Under the pieces are notes generated by a model, which was not told where the DNA came from, searched no databases, and saw nothing but the letters and a program-made list of their open reading frames with translations. Positions 55,573 to 64,000 of a DNA stretch of 64,000 nucleotides are shown here, piece by piece; position 1 is the first letter of the stretch; each line of letters starts with the position of its first letter. Source of the DNA: CAZFDT01 sp964518335 (GTDB lineage: Bacteria > Planctomycetota > Phycisphaerae > Phycisphaerales > Phycisphaeraceae); the NCBI GenBank assembly GCA_964518335.1, contig CAZFDT010000017.1:13519-77518 (forward strand). The letters run 5' to 3'. The translations under genes were made by a program, and so were the position numbers.

Positions 55573-57117
55573 ATGAGAATCGACGCCGGACAACACATGC
55601 GACTGGGCCAGCAGATGAAGCTGGCGCCGCGGATGATCCAGTCGATGGAGATTCTCCAGATGCCGGCGATGGCGCTGGAGGAACGGATCGAGCAGGAGAT
55701 TGCGTCGAACCCGACGTTGGAGCTGCGTGAGCCGGGCGCCGATGCGCAGGAGATTCAGGCGGAGATATCCCAGGAGGAACGTGACGCACGGGAGGGCGAG
55801 CGGGAGTTGATTGTGGCCGACGGGGCGGTGGACCGCAATCATGCTGACGACTTCGAGCGGCTGAGCAACATGTCGGAGGAGTACGGCGAGGTGCTGGGCG
55901 CCAATGCGTTCGACAGCGGCGACGATTTTCGTCCGTCGCGCCGCCACGTCGATAGCAGCGAGCGCGACGCCAAACTCGATGCCATGGCCAGCACGGCGGC
56001 GCGGCCGGCATCGCTGACCGACCAGCTCCTGGATCAGTGGGGCCTGGTGGAAACCACGCCCGAGATCGCCAAGGCCGGCGAGTTCGTCATCGGGTTTATC
56101 GATAACGACGGCTACTTGCGCACGGACCGCAAGACGCTGGTGGACCAGTTGCCGCGCGGGCTGACGGAAGGCCAACTCGATGAGGCGATCACCCTGATCC
56201 AGCAGACGATGGAGCCGGTGGGCATTGGCGCGCGCGATCTGCGCGAGTGCCTGCTGCTGCAGATCGACACCAAGGCGCGCCAGGCAACCGAGGAGGGTGA
56301 CGACAGCCCATCGCTCGAAGTCGAGCGCACGCTCGTGTCGGACTACCTCAAGGACATCGAGGTCAACCGCCTGCCCAGGATCGCCAAGGAAACCGACCTG
56401 GATGTCGAGCGGATCAAGCAGGCGATCTTGAATCTGCGTCAGTTTCACCCGCATCCGGGGCGGCTGCTCGTGGATGAGACGCCACGCTCGATCTCGCCGG
56501 ATGCCGTGATCGAGTATGACGAGGAGCAGGACCGTTACGTCGCCCGCCTGACGCGAGGGCGGCTGCCGGCGCTGCACTTGAACCCCAAGTACCTGAAGAT
56601 GGCGCGGGACGCCCGCTTCGACCGCAAGACCCGCGAGTTTGTGGGCAACAACCTGCGCTCGGCGCGCTGGCTCATCGACGCCATCCAGCAGCGAAACAGC
56701 ACCCTGCTGCGGGTCATCAACGTGGTGGTCGAGGCGCAGCGGGACTTTTTCGACCAGGGGCCGCAGGCGCTCAAGCCGCTACCGATGACGCTGGTCGCCG
56801 ATCAGCTTGGCATCCACGTGGCGACGGTCAGCCGGGCGGTAAGCGAAAAATACATGCAGACACCGCGGGGCATCTTCCCGCTGCGCATGTTCTTCTCCGG
56901 CGGCACCGAGACCGAATCGGGCGAGGCGATGAGCTGGCAGGCCGTGCAGGCCAAGCTCAAGGAGATCATCGACGCCGAGAATAAGAGCGACCCGCTGTCG
57001 GACGACGCACTGGTCGAGGAACTCAAGAAGCACGGCATCGAGATAGCCCGCCGCACCGTCGCCAAGTATCGCAAGCAGTTGCGCATTCCCTCGGCGCGTC
57101 AGCGCAAGCAGTTTTAG
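55573..57117 (+). CDS. rpoN: RNA polymerase sigma-54 factor
   Basis: A 514-aa sigma-54. Region I is Gln/Met/Leu-rich (MRLGQQMKLAPRMIQSMEIL, then QMPAMALEERIEQEI), an acidic region II (about residues 55-130) follows, and the core-binding region and DNA-binding domain include TLVADQLGIHVATVSRAVSE. The RpoN box ARRTVAKYR is at the C-terminus. It requires bacterial enhancer-binding ATPases, none of which is in the window. Confidence 0.97.
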   Translation: MRIDAGQHMRLGQQMKLAPRMIQSMEILQMPAMALEERIEQEIASNPTLELREPGADAQEIQAEISQEERDAREGERELIVADGAVDRNHADDFERLSNMSEEYGEVLGANAFDSGDDFRPSRRHVDSSERDAKLDAMASTAARPASLTDQLLDQWGLVETTPEIAKAGEFVIGFIDNDGYLRTDRKTLVDQLPRGLTEGQLDEAITLIQQTMEPVGIGARDLRECLLLQIDTKARQATEEGDDSPSLEVERTLVSDYLKDIEVNRLPRIAKETDLDVERIKQAILNLRQFHPHPGRLLVDETPRSISPDAVIEYDEEQDRYVARLTRGRLPALHLNPKYLKMARDARFDRKTREFVGNNLRSARWLIDAIQQRNSTLLRVINVVVEAQRDFFDQGPQALKPLPMTLVADQLGIHVATVSRAVSEKYMQTPRGIFPLRMFFSGGTETESGEAMSWQAVQAKLKEIIDAENKSDPLSDDALVEELKKHGIEIARRTVAKYRKQLRIPSARQRKQF

Positions 57118-57131
57118 CCACGTCACGGCGA

Positions 57132-59171
57132 TCAGCGCTTGCCCGTGGTCACGCCCGGCCAGTCATCGGTGCGGAACGGCGAGGCGGGCAGCTCGGCGGC
57201 GTTGTACAGATTGCAGTCGGGGTTATTCGCCCATCCGTATCGCACAGCCACCGGACGCGACACGTCGGGGCTGTTGACGACCACGCTTTCACCGTCGATG
57301 GTCGCTTCGGCCCAGACAAACTTGCGGTCCTCACCGGCGATCGCGAAGCCCGTGAGCCGTTCGCCCTTGAACGTCAGACCCTGCGCGTGATCAAACCGCA
57401 GGCGGATGCGGTCGCCTTCCACGACGGCCTCGCGGAACAGTGGCCCGGAGGGCACCACGCCGCTCCTGCCGTAGATGTCGTGCAAGGCCCACGCGGCCAG
57501 GCGGGCGCCGACGTCCTGCTTGTTGCGGGGGTGGATGTCCTTTTCATCGCCGATATCGATCGCCACCGCCAGGCCGCCCTTGGGCAACTGCATCGCCACC
57601 TGCGTCTGCGCCTCGCGCAGTTCGGCCCAGGGACTGTCACCGGGCTGCGTGGCACGGGCCTGGAAATTGGCCAACTGCACAATGCCGAAGGGCAGCACGT
57701 CCAGCTCGAACGCCTTTCGCCAATCCTCAACCATGGCGGCCAGCAGGGGGCGATACTGCTCGCCGCGACTGGCGTTGGATTCGCCCTGATACCAGATCGC
57801 CCCGGCCATGCCGTAAGGTGCGAAGGGCAGGACCATGGCGTGATACAGGCTCGCCGGTCGGTGGGGACTGTCGGGGCCTTGCGGCTTCGGCGGCATGCCT
57901 TGCGGATTGTCACCCGTGGCGGGCAGAAGTTTCTGCGTGACGGCCATCTTCCACGCACCTGCCAGTGAGATGGTGTCATTCCCATCTTTGACCGACAGCC
58001 GCATGTCGTCGGCCACACCGGTGAATCCACCGCCGCCGAAGTGATCGAACACGCGCACCGCCAGCACGAGTTGCGCCTGCCCTGTCAGTTCGGCGGGTAC
58101 GTCGTAGCGGCGTTTGGTGGACCACGAGTCGGGGTTACTCTTGTCCATGCGGCCGACCAGGACGCCGTTGACGAAGGTGTGGTCGAAATCGTCGATCGCA
58201 CCCAGTTCCAGCACCAGCGGCTTGCCGCGCATCACTGGGGGCAGATCAATGCGCCTGCGATACCAGGCCGTGCCGTCGAACGCCTCGCCGGTGTCCTCGA
58301 ACTGCGCGGGCAAGTTGACCTCGCTCCAGGTCGAATCGTCAAAGCCCGGCTGCGTGCGCGGCTGATCGTCCTCGGTCATTCCGGGATCGGGGTGGCGTGC
58401 CGGACGCGCGCCGGGAGCGTTGCGCAACGCCTCGACCTGCTTCTCCCATGCGGCAAGTTTGGCGGGGTAGTCGGCCAGATTGCGATCCCATCGGGCGACA
58501 ATCGGCTGCGTCAGTGGATCGGCGGCCAACGACGCGAGGCTGGTCCACGCCTCGGCCGGCGTGCCGCCCCAGGAACTGTGAATCAGTCCGACGGGCACGC
58601 CCAACTCGCGTCGCAGTTGCCTGCCGAAGAAATACGCCACCGCGCTAAACCCGGACACCGACTGCGGCGTGCAGGGCTGCCACTTGCCCTTGTTGTCGAA
58701 CTGCGGCGCGTCGGCGACCACGTGCGTCGCCTGAAACAGGCGAAGCAGCGGGTCTTGTGCCGACGCAATCTCCTCGGCGCTGTGATTGCTGCTCTTGACC
58801 GTCCACTGCATGTTCGATTGCCCCGAGCAGAACCACACTTCGCCCACCAGGATGTCGCTGAGCACGATGGGTCCCGCCGACGCCGACCCTTTGATCGTCA
58901 GCGTGATGCCCCGGTCGTTGACCTGCTGTGCGGGCAGGTTGACGCGCCATCGGCCTTCGGCGTCGGCGGTGGCGGCGACGGGGGCGCTGCCGGCCACCGT
59001 CACCTCGACGGTCTCGCCCGGATCGGCCTTGCCCCAGATCGGCACGGGACGGCCGTGCTGCAGCACCATTTCGCTGCCGATGATCGACGGCAGCGTGACC
59101 TCCGCCTGTGCGGCGAGAGCCATCGCCAGAAACATCACTATCGTCAGGACGCCCGTCAGCCGTGCTTTCAT
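57132..59171 (-). CDS. Sialate O-acetylesterase family protein, secreted
   Basis: A 679-aa SGNH-type esterase. Signal peptide about residues 1-23 (ending AAQAE). LPSIIGSEMVLQHGRPVPIW and an Ig-like domain lead to GEVWFCSGQSNMQW with the nucleophile Ser. GLIHSSWGGTPAEAW, then AIWYQGESNA and the catalytic Asp/His in DIGDEKDIHPRNKQDVG complete the site. A beta-sandwich jelly-roll insert (WYRRRIDLPPVMRGKPLVLE) splits the domain. It probably removes acetyl groups from polysaccharides. Its ATG overlaps the upstream stop (ATGA). Confidence 0.92.
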   Translation of the reverse strand: MKARLTGVLTIVMFLAMALAAQAEVTLPSIIGSEMVLQHGRPVPIWGKADPGETVEVTVAGSAPVAATADAEGRWRVNLPAQQVNDRGITLTIKGSASAGPIVLSDILVGEVWFCSGQSNMQWTVKSSNHSAEEIASAQDPLLRLFQATHVVADAPQFDNKGKWQPCTPQSVSGFSAVAYFFGRQLRRELGVPVGLIHSSWGGTPAEAWTSLASLAADPLTQPIVARWDRNLADYPAKLAAWEKQVEALRNAPGARPARHPDPGMTEDDQPRTQPGFDDSTWSEVNLPAQFEDTGEAFDGTAWYRRRIDLPPVMRGKPLVLELGAIDDFDHTFVNGVLVGRMDKSNPDSWSTKRRYDVPAELTGQAQLVLAVRVFDHFGGGGFTGVADDMRLSVKDGNDTISLAGAWKMAVTQKLLPATGDNPQGMPPKPQGPDSPHRPASLYHAMVLPFAPYGMAGAIWYQGESNASRGEQYRPLLAAMVEDWRKAFELDVLPFGIVQLANFQARATQPGDSPWAELREAQTQVAMQLPKGGLAVAIDIGDEKDIHPRNKQDVGARLAAWALHDIYGRSGVVPSGPLFREAVVEGDRIRLRFDHAQGLTFKGERLTGFAIAGEDRKFVWAEATIDGESVVVNSPDVSRPVAVRYGWANNPDCNLYNAAELPASPFRTDDWPGVTTGKR

Positions 59172-59911
59172 GTATCTGCTCCCTTTCGTGCGCCGGCAAC
59201 CTGCTGGATCGCGTACAACAGCAGCGCGACGGCGATCAGCAGTTCCTTCTGCTCGTTGATCTGCTCGATGAACTCGTGATAGAAGCGATCGTCGGGCGAC
59301 TTGCCGACCAGCAGCAGGTAAAGCCGCTTGACGGCGCGCCACGCCATGGCGACGCCCATGCAGAAGATCGCCGGCCCGCCGGGGATGGCCGGCTCCAGCG
59401 TGGACGGCAGCCCCGTGTGCCCACGGCGGGCATAGGTGATCGGCAGCACGAAGAAGATCGCGCACAAGCCAATCGTGCCCAGCCCCTGGGCGTTGATGAG
59501 GCTCACGTTGTTATGGAAGTTGGTTTCCACGGTGTCTCGCTCGTTCTCTGGGATGCCCCAGTGCATGAACGTCTGGCCCCAGTTCACTTCCTCACCGGCG
59601 ACGAAGAGCGTGCCAAGCATCACCACGGTGACGAGCATCGCCGCCCCGCGCTGATGCAGCAGCGTGGCGCCGATGTCCGCCGGACGCCGCCACCACCGCC
59701 ACGCCGCCCACGCCAACAGCACGAACGCGACCAACGCACTGGTGAAGTTGGCGTTCTCGACGATCTGGTACTCGCGATGACGCAGCTCGAGCACATAGGT
59801 CAGATAAAAGGTCGGCGACACCAGATAGGTTGTCACCAGCGCGGCGAGGATGACGATCGGCAGCGCGTACGCTGCCAGACGCCAGGGGGAGGGCTTTGCT
59901 TGAGTGCTCAT
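59168..59911 (-). CDS. Membrane protein of unknown function
   Basis: A 247-aa protein with about six helices (LAAYALPIVILAALVTTYL; TSALVAFVLLAWAAW; AAMLVTVVMLGTLFVAG) and the conserved-looking GEEVNWGQTFMHWGIP. A C-terminal helix follows QINEQKELLIAVALLL. I do not recognise the family. It is translationally coupled to the esterase downstream (ATGA) and lies 10 bases after the DUF4328 gene. Confidence 0.55.
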   Translation of the reverse strand: MSTQAKPSPWRLAAYALPIVILAALVTTYLVSPTFYLTYVLELRHREYQIVENANFTSALVAFVLLAWAAWRWWRRPADIGATLLHQRGAAMLVTVVMLGTLFVAGEEVNWGQTFMHWGIPENERDTVETNFHNNVSLINAQGLGTIGLCAIFFVLPITYARRGHTGLPSTLEPAIPGGPAIFCMGVAMAWRAVKRLYLLLVGKSPDDRFYHEFIEQINEQKELLIAVALLLYAIQQVAGARKGADT

Positions 59912-59921
59912 GGCGTAGGAT

Positions 59922-60689
59922 TCATGACGGCAGAGGCAAAGCGCAACCAGGACAGACGGCGCCGACCACAGTGGGTACGGCGCTGCCGCACCGGGGACAG
60001 GGGCGCGTGTCGGCGGCGAAGCCTTCGCCGTAGGCTCGTTGGTTCTGCCATGCGGTGATGCGTTGCACGATGCGGACAATCGCGACGAAAGCAACCAGGG
60101 ACACGAGGGCCGAGGCGGCTCCGAACCATGTGCTGGCGACGACCAGCCCCGGATCGTCCCGCATCCCCAGACGGAACGACGCCTGCGACAGGAAGTTGCC
60201 AATCAGCCATGCCGCCCACCACCAGCCGATCACGGCCGGCGTGCCTCGAAGCATCCAGTTGTCCACGCGCACGTCCGGCAGACTGGCGTTGTAGTTCTCT
60301 CGCATGGCCTGCATCGGCTTATAAAGATTGGCGATGGGCACAAACCACCAGCCAACGTTCCAGCCAGGTGTGATCTGCATCCCCTCGGCACCCAGTGCCC
60401 TGGCGTTGGCTGCCACGCGGTATTGCCAGCAACAGAACACCGCCACCCCCGCGATGAAGCTGGCGATCATGCCCAACCCACCAAACACCATGACCAGGGC
60501 AAGCGCCAGTTCACCGCTGCTGGGCGCCATGTCGGGATCGTTCCACGTATCCGCGTAGATCACCGTCGCCGCCGCATCCGCCGACGCCGTCAGCACGTCA
60601 CAGAGCGTGACCATGCCGATCAGTGCGATCGCCCACCACGCCAGCGTTCGAGTTGACTTGAATGTCCACGTTGAGGTTGTCGCACGCAT
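59922..60689 (-). CDS. DUF4328 membrane protein with zinc ribbon
   Basis: A 255-aa protein. GVAVFCCWQYRVAANARALG, then AEGMQITPGWNVGWWFVPIA and NLYKPMQAMRENY are the DUF4328 signature, with four helices in all. A C-terminal zinc ribbon is formed by CPRCGS and CPGCALPLP. The start at 60689 has GGGGAC upstream. Function unknown; the ribbon suggests a cytosolic contact. First gene of a three-gene run with the 247-aa membrane protein and the esterase. Confidence 0.75.
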   Translation of the reverse strand: MRATTSTWTFKSTRTLAWWAIALIGMVTLCDVLTASADAAATVIYADTWNDPDMAPSSGELALALVMVFGGLGMIASFIAGVAVFCCWQYRVAANARALGAEGMQITPGWNVGWWFVPIANLYKPMQAMRENYNASLPDVRVDNWMLRGTPAVIGWWWAAWLIGNFLSQASFRLGMRDDPGLVVASTWFGAASALVSLVAFVAIVRIVQRITAWQNQRAYGEGFAADTRPCPRCGSAVPTVVGAVCPGCALPLPS

Positions 60690-60764
60690 GATGTCCCCAT
60701 CAGAAGCACCGCAGGCGCCCAGATCATGCCCCGGAGACAACGCAAGAGCAAGCCATGGTCGGTG

Positions 60765-63700
60765 TCACCGCGCGCCGAAAGCCGGGGTAGTCGCTTCGGC
60801 CAGGCCCTCGGGAAGCAGCACGACGCTGAAGGTGCTTTCGCCATCGACTTCATCGACGCTGGCCATCATGCGCAGACGCCAGCGAGGCAGGCGGCGTTCG
60901 AGCCAGACGTTGATGTCGCGGCTGTCATTTTCAGGACCGAAGTCGAGCGTGTGGGCGAAACCCACCGTGTATTTGGTGGACAACCTGTACGTGAAGCCAT
61001 AGGTGAGCAGGCGGCTGTCGATCACGTCGATTTCACCGTAGTTGATAAACGTGGTGAGGTTGGGCGTGTGGTCGAGGGTGAAACCGCTGCGCCACTGGGC
61101 GACGCGCTCGTTGCCCTCGAAGGAGTAGGTCAGGTCGCCGACGAAGGCCAGCGAGTCGCTGATGGCCCAGAACAGGTCGGTGTAGAAGTGGTCGCCTCCG
61201 ACGCTGTATTCGGGGCGATAGCTGAAGTAGCGGGCAATGGGTGCGTCCACGTCCACGTCATCGCTGCGTAGCACGACGTCGGTGTTGAGCACGATCCAAT
61301 CGACGCTGCGCCACCGTCCGTCGCCCCCGCGCTGAGTCTGGAAGGTGTTGGTGACGCCCAAGCGGACGCCGGCGCCTTCGCTCAGGTGCTCGACATCCAC
61401 GTCATAAACGGGGATGCGCTCGGGGTCGAGCGAGGATGCGACGGTGAAGAGATCGACTCGCGGCTCGACGATGTGGCGGAGGCGATGCACGTCCAGGAGG
61501 TTGTTCTCGACGCCGTAGGTCTGGTGGAACTGCGTGTGAATGCGCGTGCCCAGCGTGCCGAGGAAGCGGACGTTGTCCTCGTTGCCGGCATACTCGTTGA
61601 AGTCGTCGTCGTAGGCGGTGACGCGGCCGGAAGCGTAGGGGACGAAGTCGAAGATGCCCACCTTGAACGGAGCCTGCACCTCGTGACGAGTGTCGAACCG
61701 GCTGATGTATTGGCCGCTGATGCCGGCGGCGGCCAGGTCGTCGCGGAACGTCGTCCCCGCCGGGATGCCGAACAACTGCAGCGACGTGTTGTCGCGGAAC
61801 CCACGGTCGCTCGGCGAGCTTTCGTCGCGGTTGATCGCCATGCGCGACAGACGATTCTCCGTGAAGTAGGTCAGCCGGTTTTCCCACAGGCTCGTGCCCA
61901 CCTGGTAATAGCCCAGTTCAGGCAGCTTATCGACGGTGTACGGATACACCTGCAGTCGGTTGGTCTGGGCGACGAAGTCGTTGAGGTCGTAACTGGTCAG
62001 CAGGTCAAAAGCCCAGTCGTTCTGCTGCCGCTTGAGGTAGATCGAGGTCTCGAAGGGCTTTTCCTCGGTGGCCAGGCTTGGGAAAAACTCTTCGAGGAAG
62101 GTCTCGTCACTGACGTAGGCGGCCTCGAGCGACAGTTCCCACTTGCCGCCGATGAGCTGGCGATGCTGCCACTGGCCGTACCCACGAAAGTCGCTTTCGT
62201 GGTCGATGTCCTGTCGGCCGCCGATCTCATCGGTGCCGTTGTCGAGCGGGACGAGGTAGGTCTCGAAGTTGCCGAACATGTCGCGGAACTTGTAGTCCAA
62301 CTCGGCGCCCACGCCCACGCCATGGTTGCCCTGGTAGTCGAGCTTGCCCAGCAGATCGACATTGTCGGGGCGTTGTCGGCCCATCAGGGCGAACAGATCC
62401 CACTTCGTTTCGATGTTCGGGCCATCGTCGCTGGAGTAGCCCACCTTGACCCGCTTCAGCGCCGTCTCGTCGGTCTTGCCCGACATGCCCGGCCAGTAGA
62501 AGAAGGGCACGTTTCGCGTATTGAGCGTCACGCCCCGGGCGACGAAGCCCTGCTCGGTCGAGCCGTCGGCCTCGCGCACCTCGCGCAACGTCAACTGATC
62601 TGCGCCGATGTGGAAGTGCGGCTCGGCAAACTCACTGGTGGTGAATCTGGCCTTGTCGGCCACGAAACTGTTGACGCCCTCCTGCCGAAGCTGCCTCGCC
62701 CGCAGGTACAGCGGCACTTTCCGCTTCACATCCCACGCATACAGCACCGCATCGAGCACGATCGCCCGGTCGCTGGCCACGTCGTAATACACTCGCGGCC
62801 CACGCAGCGTATAGACACCGTCGGTCACGATCACGTTGTCTTCGAGATACACACCCGTCACCGCCGACGCATCGAGCTGGCGGTTCTGCGGGTCGCCGGC
62901 CTTCTCGGGGTCGATGAAGACCACCACGTTCTGGGCCCGCAACGACATCTGGCGATTCGGAGCCACGCCCTGGAACACCACGTTGACCTCGCCGATCATC
63001 ATCAACAGGGCTTCGGCGGCGTCGCCCTGCGCCGGCTCGTACACCACACGCTGGGCGGTGAAGGTCACGATCCCATCACGCGGCAGCACCGTGTCGCCCC
63101 GGTCGATCGGCGGCGGCTCGACCAGCGGCTGCGGCGGCGGCGGGGGGGTGAGCACCACCGGCGGCCGCGGCGGCGGCGCGATCCCCGCAGGCACGTCCGG
63201 CATCGGTTCCGGCGCCGCTTCCTCGACACCCACCTGCACCTCGGCCAGCCGCGTCAGCAGTTGCTTCTGATCCGCCGCGATCTCCGCCCGCCTCGACGTG
63301 CGAAGGGCATCGACCGCCGGCCCGTAAACAGGCTCACGTGGCCCGGCCAGCGTGCGCACCATCAGGGCGGCGTAGTACCGGTCGATCCGGTCCATCGCCT
63401 CCGTCACCAGCCCATCGGCGGGCGGCGCGTCGGCTCGCACCAGCAGATCCGTCTCCAACTGCACATCGCCCAGCGTCGAGGCCGTCACCAGCAGCCGCTG
63501 CGCCTCCGCCTCGGTTCGCCCGCGACCCTTCAGCGGACGGGCGTTGTCCACGTAGATCGACACGTGCCGCACCACACGACCCGGACGCTCCTCGCGATCG
63601 ATCCGCACCACTGCCCGGTCGCCGCGAAAGCCGTAGTTCCCCACCGCCGCCGTCACGTCCCCCTCCAGCAGCAGCGCCTGCGCCTCGCCCAGCCGGAACG

Positions 63701-63893
63701 CCGTCGCCTTCGTCGCCCGAAACTGTGCATCGGCACGAAGGATCGGCTCGGCCAGCGGCGCATCGATGCTCGGCTCGATCGCCGGCATCAGATCACCCGC
63801 CCCCCACAACAGCGGCGCAGGCCCCACCACCATCAACGCGGACAACACCACGCAAAGACCAACCCGAGATGTGCGGGCAAATCCCTTCGCCAT
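60765..63893 (-). CDS. LptD-like LPS-assembly outer membrane protein
   Basis: A 1042-aa exported protein. After a signal peptide of about 35 residues, residues about 40-180 look like an OstA/LptA-type beta-jellyroll (LLLEGDVTAAVGNYGFRGDR). A Pro-rich linker follows (about 230-265) and then a second OstA-like stretch (GVYTLRGPRVYYDVASDRAI). From about 430 a beta-barrel region runs to the end (FFYWPGMSG; LTYGFTYRLSTKYTVGFAH). This is the LptD architecture, which inserts lipopolysaccharide into the outer membrane, though longer than the E. coli protein. Together with lpxD it implies a lipid A-bearing outer membrane. Confidence 0.75.
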   Translation of the reverse strand: MAKGFARTSRVGLCVVLSALMVVGPAPLLWGAGDLMPAIEPSIDAPLAEPILRADAQFRATKATAFRLGEAQALLLEGDVTAAVGNYGFRGDRAVVRIDREERPGRVVRHVSIYVDNARPLKGRGRTEAEAQRLLVTASTLGDVQLETDLLVRADAPPADGLVTEAMDRIDRYYAALMVRTLAGPREPVYGPAVDALRTSRRAEIAADQKQLLTRLAEVQVGVEEAAPEPMPDVPAGIAPPPRPPVVLTPPPPPQPLVEPPPIDRGDTVLPRDGIVTFTAQRVVYEPAQGDAAEALLMMIGEVNVVFQGVAPNRQMSLRAQNVVVFIDPEKAGDPQNRQLDASAVTGVYLEDNVIVTDGVYTLRGPRVYYDVASDRAIVLDAVLYAWDVKRKVPLYLRARQLRQEGVNSFVADKARFTTSEFAEPHFHIGADQLTLREVREADGSTEQGFVARGVTLNTRNVPFFYWPGMSGKTDETALKRVKVGYSSDDGPNIETKWDLFALMGRQRPDNVDLLGKLDYQGNHGVGVGAELDYKFRDMFGNFETYLVPLDNGTDEIGGRQDIDHESDFRGYGQWQHRQLIGGKWELSLEAAYVSDETFLEEFFPSLATEEKPFETSIYLKRQQNDWAFDLLTSYDLNDFVAQTNRLQVYPYTVDKLPELGYYQVGTSLWENRLTYFTENRLSRMAINRDESSPSDRGFRDNTSLQLFGIPAGTTFRDDLAAAGISGQYISRFDTRHEVQAPFKVGIFDFVPYASGRVTAYDDDFNEYAGNEDNVRFLGTLGTRIHTQFHQTYGVENNLLDVHRLRHIVEPRVDLFTVASSLDPERIPVYDVDVEHLSEGAGVRLGVTNTFQTQRGGDGRWRSVDWIVLNTDVVLRSDDVDVDAPIARYFSYRPEYSVGGDHFYTDLFWAISDSLAFVGDLTYSFEGNERVAQWRSGFTLDHTPNLTTFINYGEIDVIDSRLLTYGFTYRLSTKYTVGFAHTLDFGPENDSRDINVWLERRLPRWRLRMMASVDEVDGESTFSVVLLPEGLAEATTPAFGAR

Positions 63894-63958
63894 GCGCCGC
63901 GATGATAAACCCCCGCCACCCCTGCGGCAACACCGCTCCCACGCCTTGTACCGGCTCG

Positions 63959-63998
63959 ATAGAAATGTCCTCATCATTGTCTCAATAGAAGTGTCCTC
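63959..63998. repeat. Direct repeat at the right edge, possible mobile-element end
   Basis: ATAGAAATGTCCTC (63959-63972) and ATAGAAGTGTCCTC (63985-63998) have a 26-base period with one mismatch. They lie about 70 bases upstream of the LptD start and run off the window. Paired short repeats of this type are common at insertion-sequence ends. Confidence 0.4.
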
Positions 63999-64000
63999 TT

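Noticed and set aside
61386..63905. Long plus-strand open frame antisense to the LptD-like gene (839 codons)
   Set aside because: Composition is the complement of a GC-rich coding strand (His, Arg and Gln-rich), with no motif; the minus-strand gene has clear domains.

Overview
The window is GC-rich bacterial chromosome with dense, mostly unidirectional gene blocks. It encodes a lipid A pathway enzyme (LpxD), an LptD-like outer-membrane assembly protein, several secreted sulfatases and carbohydrate-active proteins, a PEP-CTERM exported protein, and large FtsX and OPT-type membrane proteins. Together these point to a diderm member of the Planctomycetota, perhaps a Phycisphaerae-like lineage. 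That placement is an inference from gene content; no rRNA or tRNA gene is recognisable here.

Layout: 0-2.6 kb holds a partial glycosyltransferase and an MFS-like permease. 2.6-4.2 kb is a repeat-rich spacer followed by a lower-GC DUF2971 gene. 4.3-6.9 kb has an arylsulfatase and a PEP-CTERM protein on the minus strand. 7.6-14.8 kb carries a stand-alone short NuoG, a Phd/VapC-type toxin-antitoxin pair, lpxD, a small lipoprotein, an MBL hydrolase, a family 2 glycosyltransferase and the amtB-glnK ammonium pair. 14.8-16.2 kb is an accessory patch: a decayed IS110-type transposase and two AT-richer membrane-protein genes. 16.6-25.3 kb has a second toxin-antitoxin-like pair, uvrB, coaE, rho, a truncated nucleotidyltransferase, an amidase, a STAS protein and a class II aldolase. 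25.3-27.7 kb has a GH36 alpha-galactosidase and a LysM lipoprotein.

28.0-35.5 kb is a complete pstSCAB-phoU phosphate uptake locus. Both permeases carry large extracytoplasmic insertions, and a hairpin terminator sits between pstS and pstC.

35.6-52.6 kb is the most unusual part: about a dozen minus-strand genes with stop/start overlaps or very short gaps. In transcription order they are a 43-codon small ORF, a DUF6785/OPT-like membrane protein, an unknown 304-aa protein, a PqqD-like protein, an FtsX permease, a LolD-type ATPase, a 1684-aa fusion of a degenerate M28-peptidase-like domain to an FtsX permease, a second OPT-like transporter, a second LolD-type ATPase, a sulfatase, thyA and folA. 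I read the first nine as one membrane or peptide-handling machine of unknown function.

52.8-64 kb holds a GH2-like protein lacking a catalytic barrel, purQ, a BFD-like ferredoxin, recR with half of its zinc cysteines replaced, rpoN, a sialate O-acetylesterase, two small membrane proteins and the LptD-like gene. The window ends in a short direct repeat that may be the edge of a mobile element.

Intrinsic terminators are few (two strong ones), consistent with reliance on the Rho factor encoded here. Several genes have TANNAT-like -10 boxes 5-9 bases from the start codon, suggesting leaderless or near-leaderless transcripts.
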